A DNA stretch of 64,000 nucleotides from Craterostigma plantagineum (lineage: Eukaryota; Streptophyta; Magnoliopsida; Lamiales; Linderniaceae): NCBI GenBank assembly GCA_027422505.1, contig JAPQWV010000302.1:248001-312000 (forward strand), in the 5' to 3' direction. Numbering within the stretch: the first letter of the stretch is position 1; every line of letters begins with the position of its first letter. Below are positions 23,085 through 35,218 of this stretch, piece by piece. Made by a program: the position numbers and the translations under genes. Under the pieces are notes generated by a model. It made no database searches. It saw nothing but the letters and a program-made list of their open reading frames with translations, and had not been told where the DNA came from.

Positions 23085-23935
23085 CAGTGTTGTAAAATTC
23101 GGCCGAGGCGGCCGCCTAGGCGCCGCGGTGCTACTCGGAAGCCACCGTGGCGAAACTGTCCTAATCGCCTAATTATTCGGCAAACCGAATAATCGGACGA
23201 CTTTTCGGCTTAATCGGCGACTATTCGGCCGATAAATTCAAATAATCTGCAGATTAATCTTTAAAATAGAAACTAAATCTTCAAAATATTTTACTGGGCT
23301 AATCCCCCATAAGGTGCACATTGAATACGTCATTCAAGGCATTCATGCTTGACCTCTGATCTAGTGGTGGAATGCCCTTTGATATAGAAACATTTCCCAC
23401 TTGCCTTGCACTACACAATTGGTGTGGGACAAATAGAGTGGTGCAATTTCAATGTTGTACTGCAGTGGTTGACGGGCACTTATTCCACTTACAAAATATT
23501 TAATTAATAAAGTGCATTTGTTACATATAATTTATGTGATACAAATATTTTCTTTCAAACTCCAATAAATTATTTAAATTACCATAATATTAACATATTT
23601 CCATTAAACTATGAGAGTTTGTTACATGTGGCTAAAATATTTACTAAAAATAAATATATAATGAAATAAAAATAGTATAACTTCGTCCGACATGATCCTC
23701 AAAATATTATTTTTGTACTAATGTTATTACGCTGCATTGCTAAGATTGAAATTATTTATTTAGAATGATTGGAAATTTTTTTGTAGATTTACTTTAATAC
23801 AATTATTAGCATATTCGATATATGGAAAAAAATTAATTTGTAAACCGTCTAATTTTCGCCTAGAAACCGCCTAGGCCGTCTAGGCGCTAGCCCCCTCGGG
23901 CGCCCGACTAGCGCCTAGCGAATTTTACAACCTTG
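23085..23935. mobile_element. 851-bp non-autonomous hAT element
   Basis: Terminal repeats CAGTGTTGTAAAATTCG and, reversed, CAAGGTTGTAAAATTCG, flanked by the perfect 8-bp duplication ACTGAAAC (23077-23084 and 23936-23943). Subterminal regions are rich in CCTAGGC and GGCGCC motifs. No transposase gene is present. Confidence 0.88.
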
Positions 23936-25945
23936 ACTGAAACACAGGAGGAACACATTGAATGACCAAACATGGACAATGATTGACATCAAAGAGTGAT
24001 TGAACAACCTCGATACAAACAAAAGCTTGATCCATGAGGCTTCGATCATGACTCCACCCCAAACCGAAAAATAATAACAATAATTTAAACAACAAAACAA
24101 AAAAAACAATAAAAATCTTAGTGAAAGGCGAAAAATGAACACAAAACACTAGTATTTGAGGATGGCTGACCTGGCTTACAGGAGTGCAGTAAATCCGATA
24201 CAAAGAATGTGCAACAGTCCCATGTATGATCCATGTGCTCCCCACCAAATCAAATCAGAACACAACACCACCAAGCACTAGAAATCACTTGTCTCCCTTA
24301 CCTAACAAAATTAGCATTTTGATAAATATAATTGGTGAATAACGCTTTACTTGCATATGACAAAACTAAAATGCGACATAAAACATGATTAAAAGCCAAA
24401 ATTCACAGTCACAAATAAAAACACCTATGCGTACATATCCAAGGTCCCCAACTATACTCAGACACAGAGATCACAGTCACATAAGCCCGTCCTTATAACA
24501 ATTTAATGATAGCAAACCAACAAGAAAAATTTTTCAAGCCTGATAAACATTTCCACATTCACGTACAAAAAAAAAACACAAAGACGACAGTAACAAAAAC
24601 AAAGATGATGACAAAAAATAAATACTTATAGCGTCTAACAGAGACCACTCGGTTTTTGCCCGAGAAAAATTCAGAAGCTTCTGCGGCAATGTCATGCTAA
24701 ATATTTCCACTATTTTCCCAAATAGAGCAAATGGGAAAAACTTAGATAGGCTCTCATAAAAAATAGAGGTGCTACATGGGCTTAAAGGAGGTGAATATAG
24801 GAAGCAATATGATCACGGGTCAGATTCCATATTAACGAGTCAATGTCAAAGATTACACCCGCTTTAGGCAACGTTAAATTGATCAAACAAATTAAATAAA
24901 AATGTATGAGTAGATTTACAAATGTAATAGTGAGAAACATTTGAGTAAAAATTATTCAATCAAGATCAACCCAACGAATATCTAAATAGTAAGAGTAGAA
25001 AATGATTCACCTTACTGTCAACGGTGGCTTCGGATTGTTATCAGCAACGACTGACTTTTCTCTACTAGAAATGGACGGCTGCGATTGCTGCAGATAGAAC
25101 AGCGCTTCAGCAAGAATCGGGCCTTCGAATGTCTGATTGATTGAAGAAAACTAAAAGTAAGACAGTTGCATAAAATTCTTGAGTCGTCGAACACATGCCC
25201 TCCCACCTAGCTCATCTTCCTTGTACTCATCTCGTCTCTGTACCCACGTTCTCCTTGTACTTCTCATTTGACCTTTCCGCCCTCATCCTCTTCAAATGAG
25301 CCGATCTCGGTCCTTTCTATGCTCCGATTTCCCTCAATCTCTCAATCTTGATTTCTCATGCAGCTCCCTTCTGAGAAAAAAAAGACTCGGTCTAAAAAAT
25401 CAAATACCACAAATACAATTCACTTGAGACAACCATTTGCGCATAATGATTCATCGCTTACCAGATGAATCTATCGGAGCGCCGGCTCTCTGTAACCTCT
25501 TCCGTAAGCAGCTACCCGCAGATAATGCCGTTTTTCGTGAAGCTCTGTCTCTCTCCATGCTTCCCTAAGAATTAGAAGTTTACTCCACGGCTCGCCGGAT
25601 TTACATTTATTCGGAGAATAGCCGGAAAAGAGAAAAATTCAAAATGAAAATGGAAAAGAAAAAACTTTTCATTGGATGTGACTCTCGACCTTTTTGATGA
25701 GCGTTGCCTTCTTCGTATACGGAATGCTCAAAGAGGGTCCATTTATTACAGTAAGTATCTGATAAGGTTTCCGTTTGTTACATGAGATACATAATAACAT
25801 TTGAATGTCTCAGTCCACGATCATCATTTTTACATGTGAAATAATTGCTGGTGATCGTCGGGTAATTCTTGCACCTGTGGGAAATAAAATGATCGAATTT
25901 TAGAACATACGAAGAAAGCATGATAAATAGTTAAGATTGAAGAAG

Positions 25946-25949
<4 letters not shown>

Positions 25950-25996
<47 letters not shown>
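25950..25996. repeat. (CA)n-(TA)n microsatellite
   Basis: About 14 CA units followed by about 8 TA units. Confidence 0.95.
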
Positions 25997-26748
25997 CAAG
26001 AAGCTGCAATTCAATGGATCGTCCATCGAAATCTTCGAATTCCCGCGACGTGGAGAAAAAAGTGTATATATATAAAGAAACATATCGAAAATTTCATCAC
26101 TTTCGATAGACTGGTAAGCACAAATTATTCTAACCTGATGAGAACTCATTCCGATTCGTAGTAGAATGGCTTGTTCTTGCTCTGCTTCATCCTTGTCTTC
26201 AACCTATCAGTTCATTGAATAGGCAGTTTTTTCTGTATCAAAGAACCTACACTTTCGTATTGATTAGCTACAACTGTACCTTAAAATCAACGTCTTGCTG
26301 ATCCTTTTCACGATTCTTCGAGCTCGACTATTCTTCAACTTTTGATATATCAACATTTGATTTATTCTCCTTTTGTTGAAGTTCGATCTGTATCTTCAGC
26401 TTCTCATATGAACATTATCAGACTTAATGCTCCAATCGCCTACCAAATCATTTACGACCTTAAAGTGTCTTCTGGAGGTTATAAAGACCTTCGATTTGCT
26501 GATTAGAAAAGCAAATGAAGAAATTATATAATAACCACCTGATGAAGATGACGTGCAAGGTGAAAGTATTAGCTAAGAGTCAGCTGAAAGAGAAAACCCT
26601 CAAAACGAGAAATTGAAAACTCGCATCTGATAACTACACAAACACCAACAAAAAACAAAGAGGATGAGAACTCGAGAAAGATACGTCCTCACCTCACTTA
26701 AACAGCTCTTAATCGATAGAAAACCACTGAAGAGACGAACTCGAGAAA

Positions 26749-26910
<162 letters not shown>

Positions 26911-26978
26911 AACCGTTTAGAAGCATAAAATCACAACATTATCACCCTTAGGTAACAATGAGAAGTAGTCAACATTAC

Positions 26979-27781
26979 CGCATTCCCTCCAAACAAATTA
27001 AGCTTCCCAACTTCACCTCCACTGGCAGTCACACGCTCACGTTCTTTGGAATTCTCTTCGAGCATGTGATCAACGTCAAAGGGAAACAATGTCGCCTTGT
27101 GTGTCCAATATGCACCTAGAGTCTCCAACGGAAGCTACCGTCCCTGTCCAGCCATTAATGACAACAAAAGTTACCGTCGTCCCCGAAGTTTCACCTGTCA
27201 TCAAAATTTTTGGCCAAGAATCAGACCTTCGAATGTCTTGAGTTCACCTTTAAAACAACGTGATCAGAACCAACACGCCTCGCTGTTGAAATTCTGTCAG
27301 TTTTCACGAACCCAACAACCAATGCCCTAGGTAGAGCTTGAAGCCATTCTTCTCTGGAGAGTGTTTGAGAGATAGCATTCAGTACGTTATTGAGCAATTG
27401 TTCTTTGGCAAATATAGCAGCTGATATGCCATTGTGACTATAAAAAATCTGCCATTAATAAAAAAAATCAGCAAGAAAAACAAAACAGTAGTATTCTTTA
27501 AACTACAAACCATATTCACCCACTTGTAAATCAGCAAGAAAAACTAAACAGCAGTATTCTTTAAACTACAAACCATATTCACCCACTTGCTAGAAATGAA
27601 AAGGGAATGTAACATACATCAAAAGAAATTATGTGGCAGTGGGCTCAATCAAGTAGTAATCTTCTCCTTTCTCATGGAGGCCCGACTGCCCATACTTTAA
27701 TGTGGGCTTCTCCAATTTCTCAATTCTCAATTCACGACCAATCACTGTACCAAGCGGAATAGGATGCTGGTTCTGCTTCAT
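26979..27781 (-). pseudogene. Protein phosphatase 2C (PP2C) pseudogene, 5' exons
   Basis: From the ATG at 27781 the minus strand gives MKQNQHPIPLGTVIGRELR through EDYYLIEPTAT (exon 1), then IFYSHNGISAAIFAKEQLLN and REEWLQALPRALVVGFVKTD (27448-27300), then GTTVTFVVINGW, VASVGDSRCIL and RERVTASGGEVGKLN (27194-26979, ending at a GTAATG donor). This is the plant PP2C subgroup typified by Arabidopsis At1g68410/At1g47380, Mn/Mg-dependent Ser/Thr phosphatases. The metal-binding motif D-G-H is Y-S-H here. Frame changes follow KTD (~27300) and IVSL (~27090), and the C-terminal half (normally with the RSIGD region) is not found. A copia element sits 28 bp upstream of the start codon. Confidence 0.82.
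27465..27590. repeat. 63-bp tandem duplication in a PP2C intron
   Basis: 27465-27527 is repeated at 27528-27590 with three or four differences (AAATCAGCAAGAAAAAC through CACCCACTTG). Confidence 0.9.
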
Positions 27782-27808
27782 CTCTCTGCCTTATTTATCT
27801 CCTAACCC

Positions 27809-28455
27809 TGTTAAATTTGAAGGACGAAAATCAAAGCAGTTTTGATATTTCTCAGCTCAAGAAAGAAGAAAGCTCGGCAGCTGAAGCAAAGCTGAAAACA
27901 GAAGTCAGGAAATCAGAATGATGCAAGGTCACGGCCGTGACCTTGGATGTAGCTGACCGTGACTCACGGCAGAAATGAGGTCTGGGCAAAATGTTCGTCA
28001 CGGCCGTGAGGTTCCCTGCACGTGCCCGTGACTCACGGCAGAAGAATGGTCTGGGCAATCTGTTCGGCGTCACGGCCGTGAAGATCGCTGCACATGCCCG
28101 TGAATGTCAGCAGTGGCTGAAATGAAGGAGCTCGACACCTTCACGGCCGTGAAGGTGTCTTATCAAGGCCGTGAACGTACTCTAACGGCATTTTACGTGC
28201 CAAATAGAGGATCGACTCTTTTGCATATAAGTAGCGTATTTCACAGAGTTGATGATTCATCCAAAAAGTGTTTTTAATCAGTTTGAATTTATCTTCTCTG
28301 AGTGAGGGTTTATCTTTAGGCGCGAAGTAGCAGAGTGATGTGTGTGTAATCTCAATCTTGTATCTTCCTCTTCGATAATAAAATATCGCCCGATTTCTCC
28401 CGTGAAGTAGGATTGTGAAAATGCGAACCACGTTATATCGATTGTTTTGTTTTCA
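27809..28455 (+). repeat. Copia-4 5' LTR
   Basis: About 647 bp. It holds the palindrome array at 27925-28158 followed by a TATA-like CATATAAG (28224-28231). Confidence 0.85.
27925..28231 (+). promoter_or_regulatory. Palindrome array and TATA-like box of the Copia-4 5' LTR
   Basis: Four copies of the core TCACGGCCGTGA (27929, 27998, 28070, 28141), each but the last followed by a partial CCGTGA copy, lie at ~70-bp spacing. The last sits in a perfect 24-bp palindrome (28135-28158). About 70 bp further comes CATATAAG, a reasonable LTR TATA box. The regulatory role is inferred from position only. Confidence 0.5.
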
Positions 28456-28532
28456 ATTTCTTGGAACTACGCAGTTTTTGTTTTCAATTTGAAGTTTCTT
28501 ACGTTCATCAGCTTTAAGATTGTTCACCAGCA

Positions 28533-31500
28533 ATGTCGTCTGAGATGAATTTGACCAATGAAGATCAAATTCCTACACAGAATCAAAATCAGATACCTTC
28601 TGCTGCCATTAATTCTGGTAGTCCAAATGATCCTTTCTTTCTTGGCAACATTGACAACTCGGGACAGCTTCTTGTACATGAAAAGCTAAATGGCGACAAC
28701 TATATGACATGGAGTCGTACCATGATGATAGCACTCATTGGGCGACATAAAGAAGGATTCATCAATGGTGAATTGATTCCGCCAGCTGCAACAGACACAG
28801 ATAAGGTCAATTCTTGGAGGAGAAACAACAATATAATCATTTCTTGGATCCTAAACTCTGTGTCAAAGGAGATATCTGCGAGTACCTTATATAACTCTAG
28901 GGTGAAGGATGTCTGGACTGATCTTCAAGAAAGGTATGGGCAGACCAACTGACCGAGGATCTTTCAGCTAAAGAATGACCTCATTAATTTGACACAGGGG
29001 ACAAGTAGTGTGGCAACTTACTTCACAAGGCTTAAAACTCTCTGGGATGAGCTTGCCAGCTTTTGGCCACCACATCAGTGTGCTTGCGGGGGCATCAATG
29101 CATTGAATAACCACATCGAAGAAGAATATGTCCTTACCTTCCCAATGGGGTTGAATGAGTCTTAGTCGCAGGTTTGAGGGCAGATTCTGCTGATGGATCC
29201 ACTGCCTGGCATCAATAAATTCTTTTCTCGGCTCATTCAAGAAGAAAGACAGAGGTCAATGGTGCCAGGTGCTACAGGTGTGATGGAAGATCAGGTGAAT
29301 AACATGGCCATGCTTACTGCTAAAACAGACTGTCAGCCTCCAACTAAGAAGGGAGGTTCCTATCCCAGAAAAGACTTGGCAAAACCAGTGTGCACCCATT
29401 GTAATAAGAAGGGACACACCATAGACACATGCTATCAGCTGCATGGTTTTCCACCCGGGTATAGGCAGCAGAACAGATTTAAGAATGGGAAGATAAATCA
29501 GATCTCAAACTGTGATACTGTGGCAAAAGCAGAGCACTCTCTTGGGCAGGGCAGTCAGAGCTCAACAAATGGTGGAGATGCTATGGTGCAACTACAGTTA
29601 ACTCCCTTCCAACTGCAAGGTCTAAAGGCTCTGCTCAACCACCAAATGTTCAACAATCCATAGAACAGTGCAGATTCAGCACAACTGACTGAAAAAGGGA
29701 GTACATGTTCATGCTTATCTTTTAATTTGCCTGAACTAGTTGACTCTAATTATTGGCTTGTGGACTCGGGAGCTACTATGCATGTTTGTGGTAATAAAAG
29801 AATGCTTAGAGACCTGCATGAGATAATAGAGTCTAGAGTAATACTACATGACAGTAGAATAATCAAAGTGGACAAAGCTGGTAGTTTTAGGCTAAACCAG
29901 TTCATTACATTGACTAATGTTTTTGTTTGTACCACAGTTTAACTTTAACCTCATTCAATAAGTGCTTTGGCTAACAGTAGTGCATGTAAGTTCCTTTTTG
30001 AGGCTAATAGGTTTTAGATACAGGGCCCCTCTATGCAAGTGATTGGCAAGGGTGATCAAGTAGTTGGGCTTTATATCATACGAGCAGATTTGCCCTTTAC
30101 TGCCTCCACTGACCATTCACAGTACCAGTTCTTGAATAAAATGACAGGAGATCTATGGCATAAAAGACTAGGTCACCCTAGCAATAGGGTCTTAGATGTA
30201 CTAAAAAATACCTTGAAGCATGACAGTTTGCTTGATTCATATTGTAAAATCTGCCCTCTCTCAAAGCAGAAAAGAAATAAGTTTCCTAATGAAGATAAGC
30301 AAGTCTGCTCTCATTTTGATCTTATACATTGTGATATTTGGGGCCCATTCCATGTTCCCTCATACCTAGGCTATCAATACTTCCTTACTATAGTTGATGA
30401 CTACTCGAGATTCACATGGATTTTCATGCTTAAAAATAATCAGAAGTTAAACCGGTCATGCATTTCTTTATTGCCTTGATAGAAACACAATTCGGTAGGA
30501 GGGTTAAAGCCATGAGAACAAGCAATGGTAAGGAGTTCAATATGCAGGAACTGTTTAAAGAAAAGGGTATTATGCACCATAAGTCATGTGTACAGACACC
30601 ACATCAAAATGCTGTGGTGGAGAGAAAACACCAACATTTTTTTGATCAATAGGACCCCTTCAGTAAAGCTAAATGACAAGAGCCCTTTTGAGCTGTTATT
30701 TCAAAAACCCGTAGAATATAGTGTGTTGCGTGTCTTTGGTTGTTTGTGCTTTTCTTCCACTCTTCCTGCAGGCAGAAGAAAGTTTGATGCCAGGGCTCGT
30801 GAGTGCATCTTCCTTGGCTACCCGAGTGGAGTTAAGGGTTACCAAGTGATGGACCTCACAACTAGGGAGGTGTTTATTTCTCGGGATGTTAAATTTCAGG
30901 AAGATGTCTTCCCATTCAAGGCAGGCCATATCTCAGAAGTGAGGGATCCCTTCCCATCTCATGTATTACCCAAACCATGCATGGAAGAGTCAGAGATAGC
31001 AGACACATCGCAGCCAGCATGCTCACTGCCACCTTGTTCCCAGCCTCTATTTGAGGCACCAATCGAGTCATCTGATCTTGCTCGGGAAGCAGAAGGCCAA
31101 AACCAGGGAATTCATCAGACAGAGCAGGAAAGCTCTCTTCCCCAAGGAGTCCATCTGACAGACCAGGGTCATTCCTTGCCCCAAAGCTGTCCTCAGCCAC
31201 AAGAGACATACAGCCGAGTAAGAAGGGAGCAGAAGAGGCCTAGTTACTTAAGGGACTATTACTGCAATACCCAACCAGGAATGAGAATCCTTTATCCTAT
31301 ATCAGACCACTTGTCTTACCCGAGATTTTCTCCACAGTACCAGTCTTATGTTAGCAGCATTTCCCTAGCAGAAGATCCAAGGACATACACACAAGAAGAT
31401 AAATCTGAGAAATGGATTACAGCTATGGATGAAGAATTAAAGGCTCTAGAAGAAAATGGCACCTGGTCAATTGTGTCTCTGCCACATGGTAAGAAGGCCA

Positions 31501-32908
31501 TTGGGAATAGATTGGTATATAAGATAAAGTTGAACTCAGAGGGTAACATTGAGAAGCACAAGGCAAGACTAGTTGCCAAAGGCTATGATCAAAAGGCAGG
31601 AATTGACGATATAGATATGTTTGTGCCAGTTGCCAAACCTAACACGATTAAACTGGTTATTTCTCTAGCTGCAAAGCTGAACTGGAACTTGATCCAAATG
31701 AACGTCAACAATGCCTTTTTGAATGGTGATTGTTGGAAGAAGTTTACATGGAGTTACCGCAGGGTCTTGCTTACAGTGTAGACAAGTTAGGACTTGACTC
31801 TCCGGTGTGTAGACTACACAAGTCCTTATATGGTCTGAAACAATCCTCTCGGCAGTGGAATATCAAATTAACTGATTCAGTTAATGCCTTCGGTTTCAGA
31901 CAAACATAATGTGACCATACATTGTTTATTAAAGGTCATGGTGATCAGCTCGTACTACTCCTTGTGTATGTAGATGATATAATCATGGCTGGACCTTCCA
32001 CAGAGCTGATACAAAAAGCCAAAGATTTTTTGTGCAACTGTTTTAAGGTGAAAGACCTTGGTGAGTTGAAGTACTTCTTAGGAGTTGAAGTGGCAAGGGA
32101 TGGAAAAGGCATATACATCTCTCAGAGACAGTATACGTTACATCTCCTACAAGAGGCTGGATATGTGAACTCAAAGCCCCTGACAACTCCAATGAATCCA
32201 AGTGATAAGTTGACTGGTGATGATGGAGAACTGCTTGTAGAACCTTTTCAGTATAGAAGGCTAGTGGGCAGACTATTGTATCTGACCTTCATGAGACCTG
32301 ACATCACCTTTGCAGTTCATAAACTCAGCCAATACATCGCAGCCCCTAGGGCCACTCACTTAAAGGCAGCACATCACCTGTTAAGGTATTTGAATGGATC
32401 ACCTGGACAAGGCATTCTTTTCGACACAGAATTGGACTTAGGCTTGAGGGCTTTCTCAGATGCTGATTGGGGAGCTTACCGAGACACAAGGAAGTCAGTT
32501 ACAGGTTTCTCCACATTCTTGGGAGCATCCATGATCACCTGGAAAGCTAAGAAGCAGCCCACAGTTTCGAGGTCTTCAACGGAGGCTGAGTACAGGGCTC
32601 TTGGTGCCGTCTTAGCTGAGGTTTTATGGCTTAAGCATTTGCCTGAAGAACTGGGGATTGGCATATCTCAAAAGCCAGTGATCTATTGTGATAACTTGTC
32701 AGCTTTAATGATGGCTTCAAACCCCAAGTTTCACGAGAAATCCAAGCATATAGAGATGGATGTGCACTTCATTCGACATCATGTGGAAGTAGGTGATGTC
32801 AAGCTGTTACCAGTAAGGTCAGAGTATCAACTCGCTGACGTGTTTACCAAACCTCTTACAGGCCGCAGCTTCAGTTCTTACTGGCCAAGATGTCAGTTAG
32901 GAACCTAA
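28533..32908 (+). pseudogene. Copia-4 gag-pol, multiply disrupted
   Basis: In order: gag from 28533 (LNGDNYMTWSRTM), stop at 28951; zinc knuckle CTHCNKKGHTIDTC (~29395); protease WLVDSGATMHV (~29755); pre-integrase LWHKRLGH (~30155); integrase HCDIWGP (~30325), with the second catalytic region RTSNGKEF where Asp is expected in place of Ser; NAVVERK; RT with QMNVNNAFLNG, where the catalytic Asp of MDVNNAF is Asn; YVDD intact in LLVYVDDIIMAG (~31960); RNase H FSDADWGA and SSTEAEYRA (~32455-32600). Stops or shifts occur near 28951, 29164, 29662, 29941, 30470, 30650, 31780 and 31908. With catalytic substitutions in both integrase and RT, the copy is inactive. Confidence 0.88.
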
Positions 32909-32930
32909 ACCTTCCATCTTGCGGGGGGGG

Positions 32931-33576
32931 TGTAAAATTTGAAGGACGAAAATCAAAGCAGTTTTGATATTTCTCAGCTCAAGAAAGAAGAAAGCTCGGC
33001 AGCTGAAGCAGAGCTGAAAACAAGTCAGGAAATCAGAATGATGCAAGGTCATGGCCGTGACCTTGGATGTAGCTGACCGTGACTCACGGCAGAAACGAGG
33101 TCTGGGCGAACTGTTGTTCGTCACGGCCGTGCGGTTCCCTGCACGTGCCCGTGACTCACGGTAGAAGCAAGGTCTGGGCAATCTGTTCGGCGTCACGGCC
33201 GTGAAGATCGTTGCACTACCCGTGAATGTCAACAGTGGCTGAAAGGAAGGAGCTCGACACCTTCACGGCCGTGAAGGTGTCTTATCATGGCCGTGAACGT
33301 ACTCTAACAGCATTTTACGCGCTAAATAGAGGATCGACTCTTTTGCATATAAGTAGCGTATTTCACAGAGTTGATGATTCATCCTAAAAGTGTGTTTTTA
33401 ATCAGTTTTAATTTATCTTCTCTGAGTGGGTTTATATTTAGGCGCGAAGTAGCACAGTGATGTGTGTGTAATCTCCGTCTTGTATCTTCCTCGTCGATAA
33501 TAAAACATCGCCCGATTTCTCTCGTGGAGTAGGATTGTGAAAATCCGAACCACGTTATATCGATTGTTTTGTTCCA
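32931..33576 (+). repeat. Copia-4 3' LTR
   Basis: Near-identical to the 5' LTR. It carries the same array; the first core is TCATGGCCGTGA (33049), a CpG to TpG change, and the second ends in TGC (33121). Confidence 0.85.
33045..33352 (+). promoter_or_regulatory. Palindrome array and TATA-like box of the Copia-4 3' LTR
   Basis: Cores at 33049, 33121, 33193 and 33261, the last inside the same perfect 24-bp palindrome (33257-33280), then CATATAAG at about 33345-33352. Layout is identical to the 5' LTR. Confidence 0.45.
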
Positions 33577-33849
33577 AAATTCATAAACCCTATGTCTCAG
33601 CATCTCCAAAATAATCACTCTCGGTAACTTATTGCCCGCAGTTGGTGACGAAATTTCAACTTCCCTTGAGCTACTTAGCTGAAGAAGCTCTGACGATGTT
33701 GTAAACACAAGACCAAAGATATATAGCACATATCTGAAGCAAGAAAAATGCTCAGCTATGAGCTACTATAAGCGAACACTGATAAATGAGGGCAATACAT
33801 GTGTGCACAAAAAGTAACCACTGTTGATTTTCTTGGTATTAACGTTCTT
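33577..33849. other. Flank of Copia-4, unassigned
   Basis: A minus-strand open stretch (33729 to ~33590, with ELLQLSSSREVEISS) reads into the LTR and may be a decayed exon of unknown identity. It could be the former 5' flank of the PP2C gene. Confidence 0.3.
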
Positions 33850-35218
33850 AAGAAAACGATTCAAGTGCACAAGTGTCCGAAGCAAGGGTTAGAAAATTTT
33901 CTACACTATCACCTCTGGTTGTCTTTGGTTACAAGGCACCCGGGAAAAGCTGCTTACTGCAGCTGCTATTTGGAATCGATGGACTATGCCAAAGCATGCG
34001 TTTATTCTTTGGCTTATTATGCATAAAAAACTGCTTACACGCGATACGCTAGTGCATTGGGGGGTATCTATCTCTGATCCAAGTTGTGTGCTCTGCCTGC
34101 AATCAGAGGAGAGCCTTGAACATCTGTTGTTCAACTATAGCAGAGCCTTTGTGGCATAGGCTAGCAGCTGGTTGCAACGTGACATTCCCACTTCTATTGA
34201 ACGCTGGGCTCACAAATCTTAAGCCGTTGAAAGGGAAGCATAGGCCATCCCGTGCGTGGTACAAAAATCAGGGCTTCCAAATGCACAGTTATCTTATCTT
34301 TGCAAATCATGTTAGCTATACTGCAAGGAACTGAGCGTGGGAAGATAGATGGAGCATTATTGATAGAGCCGTCAAAATGGCCCGCGAGCTGGGGGTTAGG
34401 CGGGCCGCGGGTTAGGCGGGGCGGGCTGGCCTAGCCCAGCCCATAATACAATATTTTCCCTATTTTAAAAGTCCAGCCCAAATGTAATAACAATAATTCC
34501 CCCCAAATGTAATAACAAACAAGCCCATATGTAATAATAATTCCCAATCGTATGAAACCTAGCTTCATCTTCCCCAAACGGCCAAACCTAGCTTCTTCAT
34601 CTTCCCAATCGCATATGAACCCTGCGATTACCTCTTACTCGCACAGATCTCGCACCAAATACGGTCGATTCCCTTGCCCACGCTCAATCCATCATTTTCA
34701 GCGACTTCGACGAAGCCAACAGTTCCATCGTCTTGATGGCAGTCTGCGGCCTTTTTTCAGTCGACGGCAGCCGCGTTCGCAGCCCCTCACTCCTCAGGTG
34801 GCAGCCCCTCCCAATCGCATACGAAACCTAGCGTTTGATGCTTTTTGTGTGATTTGTTTGTTCCATTTGGAATTTGTGTGTGATTTGCTTGTTGAAGTTG
34901 GAATTTGTTCAGATTGCTGACTTCGTTTGGGTTCGTTTATGACTCCGTTCTGTCAATTTTTTTTTTAAATAAAAGTGGCCCGCCTGGCACGCGGGCTGCT
35001 AGAGGGCGGTCTGGACCTCAAATATATTGGCCCGCCAAATGGCGGGCCAGCCCAACCCGTCCCGCCAAAAGGCGGGTATAGGCAGGCTACGGGTCAGCCC
35101 GCCCCGGCCCGGCCCATTGACAGCTCTAGTTATTGATAACTATGAACGGGCAACGTGCAAAGGAAAAGCCAAACTTCGGAGTTCAACAGACATTATTTTG
35201 TTGTTCAGCTTCTAATTA
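33850..35218 (+). pseudogene. L1-type LINE remnant (zf-RVT domain), split by a hAT element
   Basis: Plus-strand pieces read PKHAFILWLIMHKKLLTRD, VHWGVSISDPSCVLCLQSEE and SLEHLLFN, the zinc-binding region found C-terminal to LINE reverse transcriptases (zf-RVT). The reading WSII before the hAT insertion at 34364 resumes after it as DNYERATCKGKAKL to a stop at about 35218. In-frame stops at ~34155 and ~34220 mark decay. No RT core is present, so this is a 3' terminal fragment or a pseudogene of a host copy of the domain. Confidence 0.65.
34364..35128. mobile_element. 765-bp non-autonomous hAT element
   Basis: Begins TAGAGCCGTCAAAATGG and ends CCCATTGACAGCTCTA, with subterminal GGCCCGCC/GGCGGGCC repeats on both sides. 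Flanked by ATTATTGA (34356-34363) and GTTATTGA (35129-35136), an 8-bp duplication with one mismatch. The interior open reading frame at 34552-34920 is low-complexity (Ser, Arg, Pro rich) and not convincing as a gene. Confidence 0.85.

Larger units (their letters stand above)
27809..33576 (+). mobile_element. Copia-4: Ty1/copia element with palindrome-array LTRs
   Basis: LTRs at 27809-28455 and 32931-33576 (TGTTAAATTTGAAGG and TGTAAAATTTGAAGG starts) bound a plus-strand gag-pol. The polypurine tract GCGGGGGGGG lies just before the 3' LTR. The base-exact LTR end is uncertain: with a TG...CA end no target duplication is seen, but AACCC stands before the 5' LTR and again 9 bases after the CA of the 3' LTR, so the true end may be near 33585. 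It is inserted upstream of the PP2C pseudogene, in the opposite orientation. Confidence 0.9.

Noticed and set aside
34552..34920. 122-codon open frame inside the hAT element
   Set aside because: Low-complexity Ser/Arg/Pro composition, no domain, between subterminal repeats.
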